This document shows positions 50,812 through 62,794 of a stretch of 64,000 nt of DNA, piece after piece (the stretch's first letter is position 1; each line of letters opens with the position of its first letter). This DNA comes from Paenibacillus sp. DCT19 (GTDB lineage Bacteria > Bacillota > Bacilli > Paenibacillales > Paenibacillaceae): assembly GCF_003268635.1 (NCBI RefSeq), contig NZ_CP029639.1, forward strand, positions 2,801,501-2,865,500. Direction: 5' to 3'. The position numbers and the translations under genes are program-made. The notes beneath the pieces are model-generated. The model was not told the DNA's origin, did not search any database, and was given only the letters and a program-made list of their open reading frames with translations.

Positions 50812-51114
50812 TTGTATATGCTTTTGGTACTTATTGTGGCAGCAGTGCTTGCTGTGTTAGTCCCGTTTGAGCCGATTCTGTTAATTGGTATTGCAGTAGC
50901 ATTGGTGGCAGAGAACTACCGTCAAACGATGAAAATGCGAGAGGATATTTTGGCGATTAAGAACCATCTGGGACTGATGAATAAACAAGAAGCTGAGCAG
51001 TATGAGATGGAGCGTAAGAATAAAGATGTAAGTCAGTTAAGCCCTGATGAGATGAAAAGTTTAAACCAGGAGATTGAGGCAGAGCTTGAGCGAGATAGCA
51101 AAAAGAACACATAA
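50812..51114 (+). CDS. Small membrane protein with hydrophilic coiled tail
   Basis: About 100 residues. Two hydrophobic segments (LVLIVAAVLAVLVPF and PILLIGIAVALVAE) form a hairpin, and the remaining 65 residues are charged and helical (RKNKDVSQLSPDEMKSLNQE). TTG 50812 or ATG 50818 has AAAGGAAG upstream. No family is recognised. Confidence 0.6.
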   Translation: MYMLLVLIVAAVLAVLVPFEPILLIGIAVALVAENYRQTMKMREDILAIKNHLGLMNKQEAEQYEMERKNKDVSQLSPDEMKSLNQEIEAELERDSKKNT

Positions 51115-51134
51115 GCGTTAGCGTCCTTATAAGT

Positions 51135-51175
51135 GTGTTCAAAAAGTTCAATTATGGAACTACCTTTTTGTACAC
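51135..51175 (+). terminator. Hairpin after the small membrane gene
   Basis: GTGTTCAAAAAG pairs with CTTTTTGTACAC (11 of 12), with an inner AGTTC/GAACT stem. It may stop transcription, though the T-run is inside the stem. Confidence 0.5.
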
Positions 51176-51382
51176 GGACTTTTAGATCGGTATGATGCAG
51201 CTATATGGCAATAAAAATTAAATGTAACACGGCAGGCATGATCATGCTCATTCTGGCAATATTATGATTATAGATCGCTAAGGTGCGATGCCTTCTAGAG
51301 AGACAGATGGTTCTAATCATCCAAGACGACAGTAGTGGAGCGTAAGCCCTACAAAAGATAACCATGGAATATTAACTTTTTG

Positions 51383-51427
51383 TTGCACTATGTAGAATTT
51401 TGTAATAATATGAGGGAAGCGCGTACA
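51383..51427 (+). promoter_or_regulatory. SigA-type promoter of bgl cassette 2, with cre-like site
   Basis: TTGCAC (51383-51388), 17 bases and TAATAT (51406-51411). A weak cre-like site at 51414-51427 (8 of 11 fixed positions) lies over the start of transcription. Confidence 0.6.
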
Positions 51428-51434
51428 ACATATC

Positions 51435-51463
51435 GGGTTGTAACTGTTGAATCAGGCAAAGCC
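51435..51463 (+). promoter_or_regulatory. RAT 3, antiterminator target before licT 2
   Basis: GGGTTGTAACTG, loop, then CAGGCAAAGCC, 29 nt, of the classical RAT form. Confidence 0.88.
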
Positions 51464-51498
51464 GTATACCTTGAGAAAAGGGATTGGTTTGTCTTTTT
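51455..51498 (+). terminator. RAT-linked terminator before licT 2
   Basis: GGCAAAGCC pairs with GGTTTGTC at 51486-51493 (one bulge, one G-T pair), then T residues. It overlaps RAT 3. Confidence 0.65.
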
Positions 51499-51518
51499 CT
51501 GTATATTGGAGTGATAAA

Positions 51519-52357
51519 GTGAAAATCGAGAAGGTGCTGAACAATAATGCTGTAGTTGCAATGAATGACGAGCAGGAAGTTATTATCATTGGCCGGGGAT
51601 TGCTTACCAGAAGCGGGCGGGTGATATTGTTTCCGAGCAGCATATCGATAAGATATTTACTTTACAGAATGAAGATATTCAGGAAAACTTTAAGGCATTA
51701 ATCTCAAGCATTCCTCTGGAGTACATGAAAGTGTCCGAGGAAATCATCGCCTACGCCAAATTAAAACTTGGCAAGAAATTGAATGAGAGCATCTATCTTC
51801 ATCTTACAGATCATATTCACTTTGCCATTGAGCGGTATCGCAAGAACCTGCCTATACGTAACGGATTAATCTGGGAGACGAAGCAGTTGTACAAGGAAGA
51901 GTACGAAATCGGTTTGGAAGCACTTAATATGATCTGTGATCAGTTTGGTGTAATTCTGCCTGAGGACGAAGCCGGTTTTATGGCACTTCACTTTGTAAAT
52001 GCTGCTTTGAATGAAGAAATGCCGAACATCAAGAGTATGACGCAGGTCATGCAAGAAATTCTGACAATCATCAAATATCATTTCAAGATTGATTTTGATG
52101 AGAATTCACTGACATTTTATCGCTTTGTGACGCATTTGAAATTTTTCGCTCAACGTTTAGTGAAGGGGAAACATTACAAGAGCAACAATGATGATGAACT
52201 GTTCCTGATGATTCAGAAAAAGTATCCAGCAGCACATAAGTGTTCCGAGAAGATTAAGAAATTCATTGAAAGCAACTACACGTATCAACTGACTGACGAA
52301 GAAATGATGTACTTAACAATTCATATTGAGAGAGTTGTGAACGCAACTTCTGAATAA
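51519..52357 (+). CDS. licT: LicT/BglG-type PRD antiterminator 2 (frameshifted)
   Basis: A 279-residue antiterminator after repair, with a CAT RNA-binding domain, PRD1 and PRD2. Conserved histidines are in TDHIHFAI, ALHFVNAAL, VTHLKFF and TIHIERV. The frame breaks at the GGGG of 51595-51598; adding one G gives IIIGRGIAYQKRAGDIVSE, the CAT signature. GTG 51519 follows TTGGAG. It probably serves RAT 3 and RAT 4, and perhaps RAT 5 and RAT 6 of cassette 3, which lacks its own copy. Confidence 0.9.
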
Positions 52358-52376
52358 TCCCATAGATCAGCTTGCA

Positions 52377-52401
52377 GGGTTGCAACCACAAGGGCAAAAC
52401 C
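52377..52401 (+). promoter_or_regulatory. RAT 4, short variant before PTS 2
   Basis: GGGTTGCAACC, a four-base loop, then GGGCAAAACC (25 nt). The upper stem is shorter than in RATs 1-3; RAT 6 has the same form. Confidence 0.8.
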
Positions 52402-52472
52402 TGAACGATTGAATGCAGAGCACTACCCCTAATAGGGAAATGTTTTGACATTCAGATGTTCAGGTTTTTTTT
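52396..52472 (+). terminator. RAT-linked terminator before PTS 2
   Basis: AAAACCTGAAC pairs with GTTCAGGTTTT at 52458-52468 and a T-run follows. The stem shares AAAACC with RAT 4. Confidence 0.85.
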
Positions 52473-52525
52473 ATTCTCTCCAATATACCTTTAATCCGTG
52501 TTTAATCAGAAAGGAAGAATAATAC

Positions 52526-54466
52526 ATGAAACACGAGCAATTAGCCAAAGACATTCTAACTGGTGTTGGTGGCAAACAAAATATTAATAGTGTTGTACAC
52601 TGCGCGACCAGACTGCGATTCAAATTGAAAAATGACAACAATGCCCAAACGGACGAGCTCAAAAACCTCGACGGTGTTATCACTGTTATGCAGAGTGGAG
52701 GACAATATCAGGTCGTCGTAGGTAACGAAGTATCTGATGTCTACAAAGCACTGCTTCAAGTTGGGAATATGAGTGCTGATGAACCCGTGAGCGCAAGTGA
52801 TGATGGTGACTCATCTGGCAAAAAAGAAAGCTTGCTTGGCCGTTTTATTGATTTGATCTCAGGTGTATTTACGCCAATTCTAGGTTTGCTTGCTGCAACA
52901 GGGATGATCAAAGGTTTCCTGTCCATGTTTACTTCACTTGAATGGATCGATCCTGCTTCCGGTACGTACCAATTGTTGAATGCAGCAGGTGACTGTCTGT
53001 TCTACTTCTTCCCAATCTTCTTGGGATACACAGCTATGAAAAAATTCGGTGGATCACCATTCCTTGGTATGGCATTCGGTGCATCACTGGTGTATCCGAC
53101 GCTATCCGGATTAAGCACTGGAGATCCGCTGTATACGTTGTTTACAGGCACGTTGTTTGAATCACCGATTCATATTACGTTCTTAGGTATTCCAGTTATT
53201 TTGATGAGCTATTCTACATCCGTTATTCCAGTTATTATTGCTGCTTATTTTGGTTCCAAAGTAGAAGCATTCTTCAAGAAAATTATTCCGTCTGTGGTGA
53301 GAACATTCCTCACGCCATTCTTCACTATTCTCATCGTTGTACCCGTAACGTTCCTTTTGATCGGTCCAATCGCAACATGGGCAAGTCAGTTGATCGGTGC
53401 AGGTGTAACAGGTATTTATGACTTGAGTCCTTTGGTAACAGGTATTGTTGTTGGTGGATTGTGGCAAGTATTGGTTATCTTCGGTCTTCACTGGGGAATT
53501 GTGCCGATCATGCTTCTGAATCTGTCCACATTAAAAGCAGACCCTATTTTGGCTATGATGTTTGCTGCTTCATTTGCACAAATTGGTGCGGTTCTTGGTG
53601 TCATGTTGAAAACGAAAAATACTAAACTTAAATCATTGGGTGTACCTGCTTTTGTATCAGGGATCTTCGGTGTAACCGAGCCAGCAATTTATGGTCTTAC
53701 GTTGCCACTGAAAAAACCATTTATTATGAGCTGTATTGCTTCAGCTGCAGCGGGTGGTATCGTTGGATTCGCAGGTTCCAAATTGTTTGTATTCGCTTCA
53801 GGGATTTTCGGTATCCCTGCTCTAATTAGCCCAACAGAAGGAATTAACTATGAATTCTGGATGGCTATGATCGCTACTGTAGTTGCCTTTGTACTGGCAT
53901 TTGTATTGGTATATGTGATTGGGTTCAATGATCCTGCTAACCCAGAGGCTGCTAAACAGACACCAGAGCCAGTAAAAGAAGAGAAGACTGCTCTTGAGCC
54001 TAATCCGAACAATCGTTACGAAATTTCCAGCCCAATGACGGGTGAAGTTGTTCCACTGCAACAAATTAACGATGCTACATTCGCGGGTGAGCATATGGGT
54101 AAAGGGATTGCCGTTCGTCCAACAAGTGGTAGAGTAGTATCCCCTATTAATGGTGTGGTGCAGACGATTTACCGTACTAAACATGCGATTGGACTTGTGG
54201 ATGATCAAGGTGTAGAGATTCTAATTCATATTGGTCAAGATACGGTACAGCTCAAAGGTCAGCATTTCACAGCACACGTGAAGGATGGAGACCGTGTGAG
54301 TGTTGGCGACCTAATTGTTGAGTTTGATCTGCAAGCCATTGTTGAAGCAGGTTATGAGATTGTCACGCCTATTATCGTAACAAACACAGCGGACTATCTG
54401 GATGTGGTAGGTACGACTGCTCAGAACGTGCAAGAGAAGGATAAATTGATCACCGTAATTGGTTAA
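52526..54466 (+). CDS. PTS beta-glucoside transporter IIBCA 2
   Basis: A 646-residue IIBCA permease without frame breaks. The IIB Cys is in HCATRLRFKL; IIC runs about 110-470 (FGVTEPAIYGLTLPLKKPF); the IIA His is in LIHIGQDTVQLKGQHF. It is close to PTS 3 over its whole length, so the two are paralogues by duplication, while PTS 1 is more distant. It is controlled through RAT 4. No glycosidase follows; a terminator does. Confidence 0.95.
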   Translation: MKHEQLAKDILTGVGGKQNINSVVHCATRLRFKLKNDNNAQTDELKNLDGVITVMQSGGQYQVVVGNEVSDVYKALLQVGNMSADEPVSASDDGDSSGKKESLLGRFIDLISGVFTPILGLLAATGMIKGFLSMFTSLEWIDPASGTYQLLNAAGDCLFYFFPIFLGYTAMKKFGGSPFLGMAFGASLVYPTLSGLSTGDPLYTLFTGTLFESPIHITFLGIPVILMSYSTSVIPVIIAAYFGSKVEAFFKKIIPSVVRTFLTPFFTILIVVPVTFLLIGPIATWASQLIGAGVTGIYDLSPLVTGIVVGGLWQVLVIFGLHWGIVPIMLLNLSTLKADPILAMMFAASFAQIGAVLGVMLKTKNTKLKSLGVPAFVSGIFGVTEPAIYGLTLPLKKPFIMSCIASAAAGGIVGFAGSKLFVFASGIFGIPALISPTEGINYEFWMAMIATVVAFVLAFVLVYVIGFNDPANPEAAKQTPEPVKEEKTALEPNPNNRYEISSPMTGEVVPLQQINDATFAGEHMGKGIAVRPTSGRVVSPINGVVQTIYRTKHAIGLVDDQGVEILIHIGQDTVQLKGQHFTAHVKDGDRVSVGDLIVEFDLQAIVEAGYEIVTPIIVTNTADYLDVVGTTAQNVQEKDKLITVIG

Positions 54467-54512
54467 ATCTAGTTTATTGTGCAATCATTTATTGGATCAT
54501 ATGATACAACTC

Positions 54513-54550
54513 AAAGACAACTTCGAGCTTTTCGAAGTTGTCTTTTTCTT
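54513..54550 (+). terminator. Terminator after PTS 2, target of the intron
   Basis: AAAGACAACTTCGA pairs perfectly with TCGAAGTTGTCTTT, then TTCTT. The group II intron begins at the next base. Confidence 0.92.
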
Positions 54551-54997
54551 GTGCGCCCAGCATGGACGCTATCTTTAGGGTTCAAGTCCCGAATGGCGAA
54601 GGCAGTAGTAGCCATAGCTCAAGGCAAGGGTGTCCATCGTGAGGTGGAATCTGAAGGAAGCTGGCGGCAAATCTCCGGCCTGAGGAATACGAACTTCATA
54701 TAAGGCTAACGTGCGTTGGATGAGACTGCAAGACAAGTCAAAGTCCTTACTGCCGAAGGCGTGCGAGAGTAAATGGAGCAGGTAGATGGAGAGGAAGATA
54801 GCGTTCTTACCTGGGGAGATCTGTACGAGAGCGAAGTGAACTTCGTAACCTTGTTCGCGAGGACAAGATGAACGTACAGAAGTCAGCAGAGGCCATAGTA
54901 CGCAAGCTGTTGCAACAGCTTGCGGAAGGGCTGAACATGAAATAGGAACGGATCAACTTGGCGTTCGGGGATGAGCGTTGAAAGCAGACAATCCCAG

Positions 54998-55010
54998 TTT
55001 TTTTTTTTTT
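54998..55010 (+). repeat. Poly-T run of 13 inside the intron
   Basis: Thirteen consecutive T residues lie in the intron's RNA between domain I and the coding region. This is unusual for a folded ribozyme. It may be a slippage site, or its length may be misread in the assembly. Confidence 0.85.
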
Positions 55011-55122
55011 GAAGGGACCTATCCGAGGAAAGTAGCGGTGAATACGCGAGGGTACTCAGGAAGGGCAGAGCCCTCTACGGCACAAAGAGAAGAAACGTTC
55101 ACGCAAGGGAGTGTATCGAAAG

Positions 55123-56385
55123 ATGATTGAGAAAATGCTGTCACGAGCAAACATGCTGTCGGCTCTAGCAAGGGTCGAGACGAACAAAGGAAGTCATGGC
55201 GTAGATGGCATGTCGGTAAAAGACTTACGCAGACACATCGTACAAAACTGGCAAGCCATTCGCGAAAGCGTAGAGAGCGGAACCTATGAGCCCAGTCCAG
55301 TCCGTCGGGTCGAAATCCCGAAACCGAACGGTGGAACTCGGGTTTTAGGGATACCTACTGTGACAGACCGACTCATTCAGCAGGCGATCACGCAAGTATT
55401 AACACCTGTATTTGACCCAACGTTTTCCGAGCGAAGCTATGGATTCCGTCCACAAAGACGAGGACATGACGCAGTGAGGAAAGCACGGAATTATATGCAA
55501 GAGGGACATCGCATTGTAATAGACATAGACTTGGAGAAATTCTTCGACCGTATCCATCATGACCGCCTAATGGCGAAGCTGGCGGAACGAGTTACGGACA
55601 AAACAGTACTGAAACTCATTCGAAAGTATTTGCAGGCAGGAGTCATGGAGGGTGGTCTTGTTCAAGCATCAACGGAAGGAGCGCCGCAAGGAGGTCCGCT
55701 GAGTCCGTTATTATCCAACATCGTCCTTGACGAATTAGATAAGGAACTGGAAAAGAGGAACCTTCACTTCGTGAGATATGCCGATGACTGTAACATCTAC
55801 GTTAAAACGTGGAAAGCAGGGCACCGCGTGATGAAATCCATTACCGCATATATCGAAGGAAAACTGAAACTGAGGGTCAATCGAGAGAAAAGTGCGGTAG
55901 ACCGCCCATGGAAACGGAAGTTTCTAGGGTTTACATTCAGCTGGGATAAGAAGAACCCACGCATAAAGATCGCAAAACCATCTTTAGAGCGAGTCAAAGC
56001 AAAGATCAGAACGATCACTTCACGCAGCAAAGCGAGCCCAATCGAGATGCGAATAAAGGAATTAAATCAATATTTGACGGGTTGGTGTGGTTATTACGCA
56101 CTCGTGGATACGAAAAGCGTGTTCCGAGAGTTGGATGAATGGACAAGAAGAAGACTTCGGATGTGTGTCTGGAAGCAGTGGAAGGAACCCAAGACAAAGG
56201 TAAGAAAACTGCAGTCGATGGGAGTCCCGAAGCAGAAAGCCTATGAGTGGGGAAACTCGAGGAAGAAATATTGGCGTATCGCATGTAGCCCAATTCTCCA
56301 CCGAGCGCTGAATAGCCAATACTGGTCAGCCCTTGGTCTGAGAAGCCTAACGGACAGATATAATCAATTGCGGAATATGACATGA
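55123..56385 (+). CDS. ltrA: Group II intron reverse transcriptase / maturase
   Basis: About 420 residues. The reverse transcriptase motifs run from about 30 to 290, with the catalytic YADD at about 220 and QGGPLSPLLSNIVLD before it. The maturase (X) domain follows to about 420 and there is no HNH endonuclease, as in class C. It helps the intron splice and retrohome. I use ATG 55123, with AAGGGAG upstream; the open frame starts GTG 55111. The frame is intact, so the element may be active. Confidence 0.95.
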   Translation: MIEKMLSRANMLSALARVETNKGSHGVDGMSVKDLRRHIVQNWQAIRESVESGTYEPSPVRRVEIPKPNGGTRVLGIPTVTDRLIQQAITQVLTPVFDPTFSERSYGFRPQRRGHDAVRKARNYMQEGHRIVIDIDLEKFFDRIHHDRLMAKLAERVTDKTVLKLIRKYLQAGVMEGGLVQASTEGAPQGGPLSPLLSNIVLDELDKELEKRNLHFVRYADDCNIYVKTWKAGHRVMKSITAYIEGKLKLRVNREKSAVDRPWKRKFLGFTFSWDKKNPRIKIAKPSLERVKAKIRTITSRSKASPIEMRIKELNQYLTGWCGYYALVDTKSVFRELDEWTRRRLRMCVWKQWKEPKTKVRKLQSMGVPKQKAYEWGNSRKKYWRIACSPILHRALNSQYWSALGLRSLTDRYNQLRNMT

Positions 56386-56386
56386 A

Positions 56387-56416
56387 CCGCCGTATACCGA
56401 ACGGTACGTACGGTGG
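56387..56416 (+). ncRNA. Group II intron domain V
   Basis: CCGCCGTA pairs with TACGGTGG (one G-T), and TACCG with CGGTA around the tip, with a CG bulge. The base contains a CGC triad, typical of class C, where most other classes have AGC. Confidence 0.8.
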
Positions 56417-56501
56417 TGTGAGAGGTCGGGGGCTTGGCGCCCCCTCCTACTCGATTTCCAAATACCGGGAAATAAATATTAGAAATTTTTTAAAAAAACT
56501 G

Positions 56502-56554
56502 TTGCAAATGTAGTTCAGATGTACTATTATGAATTCAAGAAGTAAGCGCATACA
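56502..56554 (+). promoter_or_regulatory. SigA-type promoter of bgl cassette 3, with cre-like site
   Basis: TTGCAA (56502-56507), 17 bases and TATTAT (56525-56530). A cre-like AGTAAGCGCATACA at 56541-56554 matches nine of 11 fixed positions of the CcpA consensus and lies at the start of transcription. Confidence 0.65.
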
Positions 56555-56560
56555 TCAATC

Positions 56561-56589
56561 GGATTGTAACTGTTCAATCAGGCAATTCC
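56561..56589 (+). promoter_or_regulatory. RAT 5, orphan antiterminator target
   Basis: GGATTGTAACTG, loop, then CAGGCAATTCC, 29 nt. No licT gene and no clear RAT-overlapping terminator follow; only about 80 bases separate it from RAT 6. It is probably the remnant leader of a lost licT gene. Confidence 0.75.
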
Positions 56590-56670
56590 GACCAACCTTG
56601 GTCAGTGAAGATTGATCGCAACTTACTTTAGTTATTAAGATAACTAAATACCAATGTGTACAGCCTTACA

Positions 56671-56696
56671 GGGTTGCAACCGTTAAGGGCAAAACC
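56671..56696 (+). promoter_or_regulatory. RAT 6, short variant before PTS 3
   Basis: GGGTTGCAACC, a five-base loop, then GGGCAAAACC. Nearly identical to RAT 4, so the same LicT probably reads both. Confidence 0.82.
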
Positions 56697-56767
56697 TGAA
56701 TTGCTGAATAACACGACTTATTTCCGGATGATCCGGTACGTTGTGTATGTTCAGTAGTTCAGGTTTT
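56691..56767 (+). terminator. RAT-linked terminator before PTS 3
   Basis: AAAACCTGAA pairs with TTCAGGTTTT at 56758-56767, and T-rich sequence follows. The stem shares AAAACC with RAT 6. Confidence 0.8.
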
Positions 56768-56790
56768 CTTTGTTTCAAAGGCATGGATGA

Positions 56791-58726
<1,936 letters not shown>

Positions 58727-58740
58727 GTCCAATCAAATAA

Positions 58741-60216
<1,476 letters not shown>

Positions 60217-60244
60217 TGTAATCTTCTGGTGATATCTAAAATAA

Positions 60245-60282
60245 ACAAAGAGCAATCTCGTTATAACGGGATTGTTCTTTGT
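60245..60282 (+). terminator. Terminator of bgl cassette 3
   Basis: ACAAAGAGCAATCTCG pairs with CGGGATTGTTCTTTGT with two mismatches. The flanking bases are AT-rich on both strands. Confidence 0.8.
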
Positions 60283-60328
60283 GTATATGGCCTAAATATG
60301 ACCGTTAACTTCCTATAAATGTAGTGAA

Positions 60329-61489
60329 TTAAGGTACTTGCAGGCTCTGGTAGGCGTTCAACCGTCCATACTGCCAGTAAATGCCTGAACCCGATACAGG
60401 ATCAGAGGCGAAGCAGAGTGCGTCACGTATCTGTGCGTTTGTCTTACCCTTGGCAGCGAGTAGAGCAGCTACTCCGGCTACATGCGGAGCCGCCATTGAT
60501 GTTCCACTAAGATAAGCATAAGAGCCGCCGAGATATGTGGATAAGATGGTGTCTCCTGGTGCAGCCATATCGACCCAAGGGCCATAATTGGAGAAATTAG
60601 ATTTTAGATCAGAAGGGTCTGTTGAAGCAACCGCAATAACGTTGGGATAGGAGGCAGGCACGATTGGATATGAAGTGTTGTCATTGCCTGCTGCAGCGAT
60701 AATGACGGCACCTCGATCCCAAGCATACTGTACGGCAGCTTGAAGGAATGCTTCACCCATCGGACCACCCAAACTTAGATTGATCACTTGAACACCATTG
60801 TTGGCTGCAAAAACAAGCCCGTTACCGACATTCCCCATTGTTCCTTGTCCGTTGTTATCCAGTACGCGAAGTGGAACGATGGAAGCTAGTGGTGCAACGC
60901 CTGCAATCCCGACACCGTTATTGGTGATGGATGCAGCAATGCCGGCTACATGGGTACCATGACCGTTGCCATCTTCAGGAATATTATCATAATCAACATA
61001 GTCGTAACCAGGGAGAAGCTTGGCGGCAAGTTCGGGATGATTCAGTTGCACGCCTGTATCAATGATGGCGATTTTGATCGTGCTGTTGCTCTGATTAATA
61101 TCCCAGGCAGCAGGGGCATTGATTTTTGGTAGGTTATACTGGTAAGGAAAAAAAGGGTCGTTAGGCGTAAAAGAGGCATTAACGTAATAGTTGGGTTCCG
61201 CATGCTCAATCAGTTCATGATCCTTGTAATGTTTGAGCATACGAAGCATGTTTTTACGAGATTCCAGACGGAACCAGCCCATATCTTCATACGTTTCAGC
61301 AACGTTACATCTACCTTTCCGGTGAAGCGTATGCATCTCGTCGGGGGTTGTCCCCTCTCTAAATTTGACTAAGAGCTGCTTGGGAGCGTGAGGATGAAAC
61401 TTACTTTCTGCCATATGATCCACATAACGATAAACGAACCAGGTTATCATCATGATCGTTACTGCACTGATGCTAATCCATAACCACAT
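60329..61489 (-). CDS. Subtilisin-like serine protease (S8, thermitase-like)
   Basis: A 386-residue protease. One N-terminal membrane segment (about 4-24) anchors or exports it. A propeptide-like domain (about 35-105) precedes the catalytic domain. The catalytic triad is in IAIIDTGVQLNHP (Asp), NGHGTHVAGIAAS (His) and SGTSMAAPHVAGVAA (Ser); the oxyanion Asn is in AAAGNDN. It is secreted, or anchored outside, and probably autoprocessed. The gene is single on the minus strand. Confidence 0.95.
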   Translation of the reverse strand: MWLWISISAVTIMMITWFVYRYVDHMAESKFHPHAPKQLLVKFREGTTPDEMHTLHRKGRCNVAETYEDMGWFRLESRKNMLRMLKHYKDHELIEHAEPNYYVNASFTPNDPFFPYQYNLPKINAPAAWDINQSNSTIKIAIIDTGVQLNHPELAAKLLPGYDYVDYDNIPEDGNGHGTHVAGIAASITNNGVGIAGVAPLASIVPLRVLDNNGQGTMGNVGNGLVFAANNGVQVINLSLGGPMGEAFLQAAVQYAWDRGAVIIAAAGNDNTSYPIVPASYPNVIAVASTDPSDLKSNFSNYGPWVDMAAPGDTILSTYLGGSYAYLSGTSMAAPHVAGVAALLAAKGKTNAQIRDALCFASDPVSGSGIYWQYGRLNAYQSLQVP

Positions 61490-61706
61490 GGAAGATACCC
61501 CCTCTAATTTGGATTGTGATACGACTTATCGTATGCAGAATCTATTAGATGGCTTGGGTGCTCTACCAATTTGGTTAGATGTGCAGATAGATTGATAGGA
61601 TGACGGGAATTCGGTAAGATGGATGGAAGAGCAGATCGGCACGAACAGTATGCTGAGAAGTGCCAGTAATAAGCTCCAAATACAGAGATAAGGAACGTGG
61701 AATGTT

Positions 61707-62240
61707 TTGACACAATTTCTGATTAAACCGACAGTATCGCCTGTTCAGGTGCACCAGATTCAGGAAGCCATTGATTTTGCCATGCGAGTACGTCGTGAAG
61801 TGTTTACAATGTTGGATCACACGAGATTACCTCTAGATTTTGAGCAATTCAGTGCACATTATATGAAGTCCAAAGATGCTATTTTCTTGGTAGCTACGGT
61901 GGGTGAAGGTCAGATCGTTGGTTCTATCGGAATTCTGCCATATGATGATCGAATTGAAGCGATACAGGGGCGATATCCACAAGAGTCCGCAGCCGAGATC
62001 GTGAAATGTTATGTCGATCCTGCATATCGCAGATATGGTATTGGTTCGATGATGTTGCAAGCCTTGGAAAACAGGGTGATTGACATGAGGTACACAACGC
62101 TGTACTTACATACACATCACTTTTTACCTGGCGCCGTAGATTTTTGGAAACGTCAAGGGTTTACCATTATTACGGAACAGAACGATGACTGGCAGACTGT
62201 ACATATGGATAAGCCAGCAGGCAAGGTCGAATTGACTTAA
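61707..62240 (+). CDS. GNAT family N-acetyltransferase
   Basis: A 177-residue acetyltransferase. The acetyl-CoA binding motif is YVDPAYRRYGIGSMMLQAL, preceded by the VGSIGILP strand and followed by FWKRQGF, as in the GNAT fold. The acceptor is unknown. The start is TTG 61707, with AAGGA upstream at a longish distance. Confidence 0.88.
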   Translation: MTQFLIKPTVSPVQVHQIQEAIDFAMRVRREVFTMLDHTRLPLDFEQFSAHYMKSKDAIFLVATVGEGQIVGSIGILPYDDRIEAIQGRYPQESAAEIVKCYVDPAYRRYGIGSMMLQALENRVIDMRYTTLYLHTHHFLPGAVDFWKRQGFTIITEQNDDWQTVHMDKPAGKVELT

Positions 62241-62291
62241 TGTTTACGAACTTTCTTTATTACCTAATATCACGAATTGGGGGAGTTATCT

Positions 62292-62744
62292 GTGTATACG
62301 AGTCTAATTGAGAAACTGGAGCATACCCAAGTCTTACGTTGGTTTCCGAATCGTCAGGTTCAAGAGAGCTGGATTGTTGAAATTGAACAGGAGCTTGGTT
62401 TTCCATTACCACCTTCCTATCGCTGGTGGCTGCTAAATTATGGTGTAGCTCTCCTAAGTGGGACAGGTATTCTTACGATATCTCCTCCCGAACACCGAGA
62501 ATACGCCGATACGGATATTTTGTATATGTACCGTCTTGCTGATGAAGATGCGAAGCGGGAAGGGAAGCTGGAGCTTTTTGTCCCGGATGAGGATGAAATA
62601 TATTATTTCGATGTTCGAACAGCAGATGCCAATGGGGAATACAAGGTAATTAGGCTTGACTATTTAAATGGAGAACCTGAAGTGTATGCAGATTCTTTTG
62701 CTGCATTTTTGGAGAGGTTAATCGACGAACGCACGCCAAGGTAA
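62292..62744 (+). CDS. SUKH (SMI1/KNR4) family protein
   Basis: A 150-residue single-domain SUKH protein (IEQELGFPLPPSYRWWLLNY, then YGVALLSGTGILTIS). Most relatives are immunity proteins against secreted toxins. No toxin gene is next to it. GTG 62292 has GGGGGAG six bases upstream; TTG 62277 is less likely. Compare the SUKH genes at 8936, 11021 and 26294. Confidence 0.82.
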   Translation: MYTSLIEKLEHTQVLRWFPNRQVQESWIVEIEQELGFPLPPSYRWWLLNYGVALLSGTGILTISPPEHREYADTDILYMYRLADEDAKREGKLELFVPDEDEIYYFDVRTADANGEYKVIRLDYLNGEPEVYADSFAAFLERLIDERTPR

Positions 62745-62794
62745 CTCATTATCGTATTCACAGACTATAGACTTACACAATGAGGGATAACGAG

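Larger units (their letters stand above)
54551..56455 (+). mobile_element. Group II intron, class C type (IIC)
   Basis: About 1.9 kb, from GTGCGCCC (54551) to about CTCGAT (56455). The 5' end has the GTGCG start, then the conserved domain I segment AGGGTTCAAGTCCCGAA. It holds a reverse transcriptase-maturase gene, domain V at 56387-56416 and a domain VI-like stem with a bulged A near 56449. Insertion right after a rho-independent terminator, a CGC-type triad in domain V and no endonuclease domain in the protein are marks of class C. The exact 3' boundary is uncertain by a few bases. It separates cassettes 2 and 3 and breaks no gene. Confidence 0.9.

Noticed and set aside
51135..51175. Transposon end related to the similar GTGTTCAAxAAGTTC sequence near 45490
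   Set aside because: The two sequences share about 15 bases but lack a partner inverted repeat or a transposase. A plain hairpin is the simpler reading.
56590..56670. Remnant of a licT gene between RAT 5 and RAT 6
   Set aside because: I read all frames of the 80-base gap and found no LicT-like residues; only a TTTAGTTAT/ATAACTAAA hairpin (56627-56648) is present.
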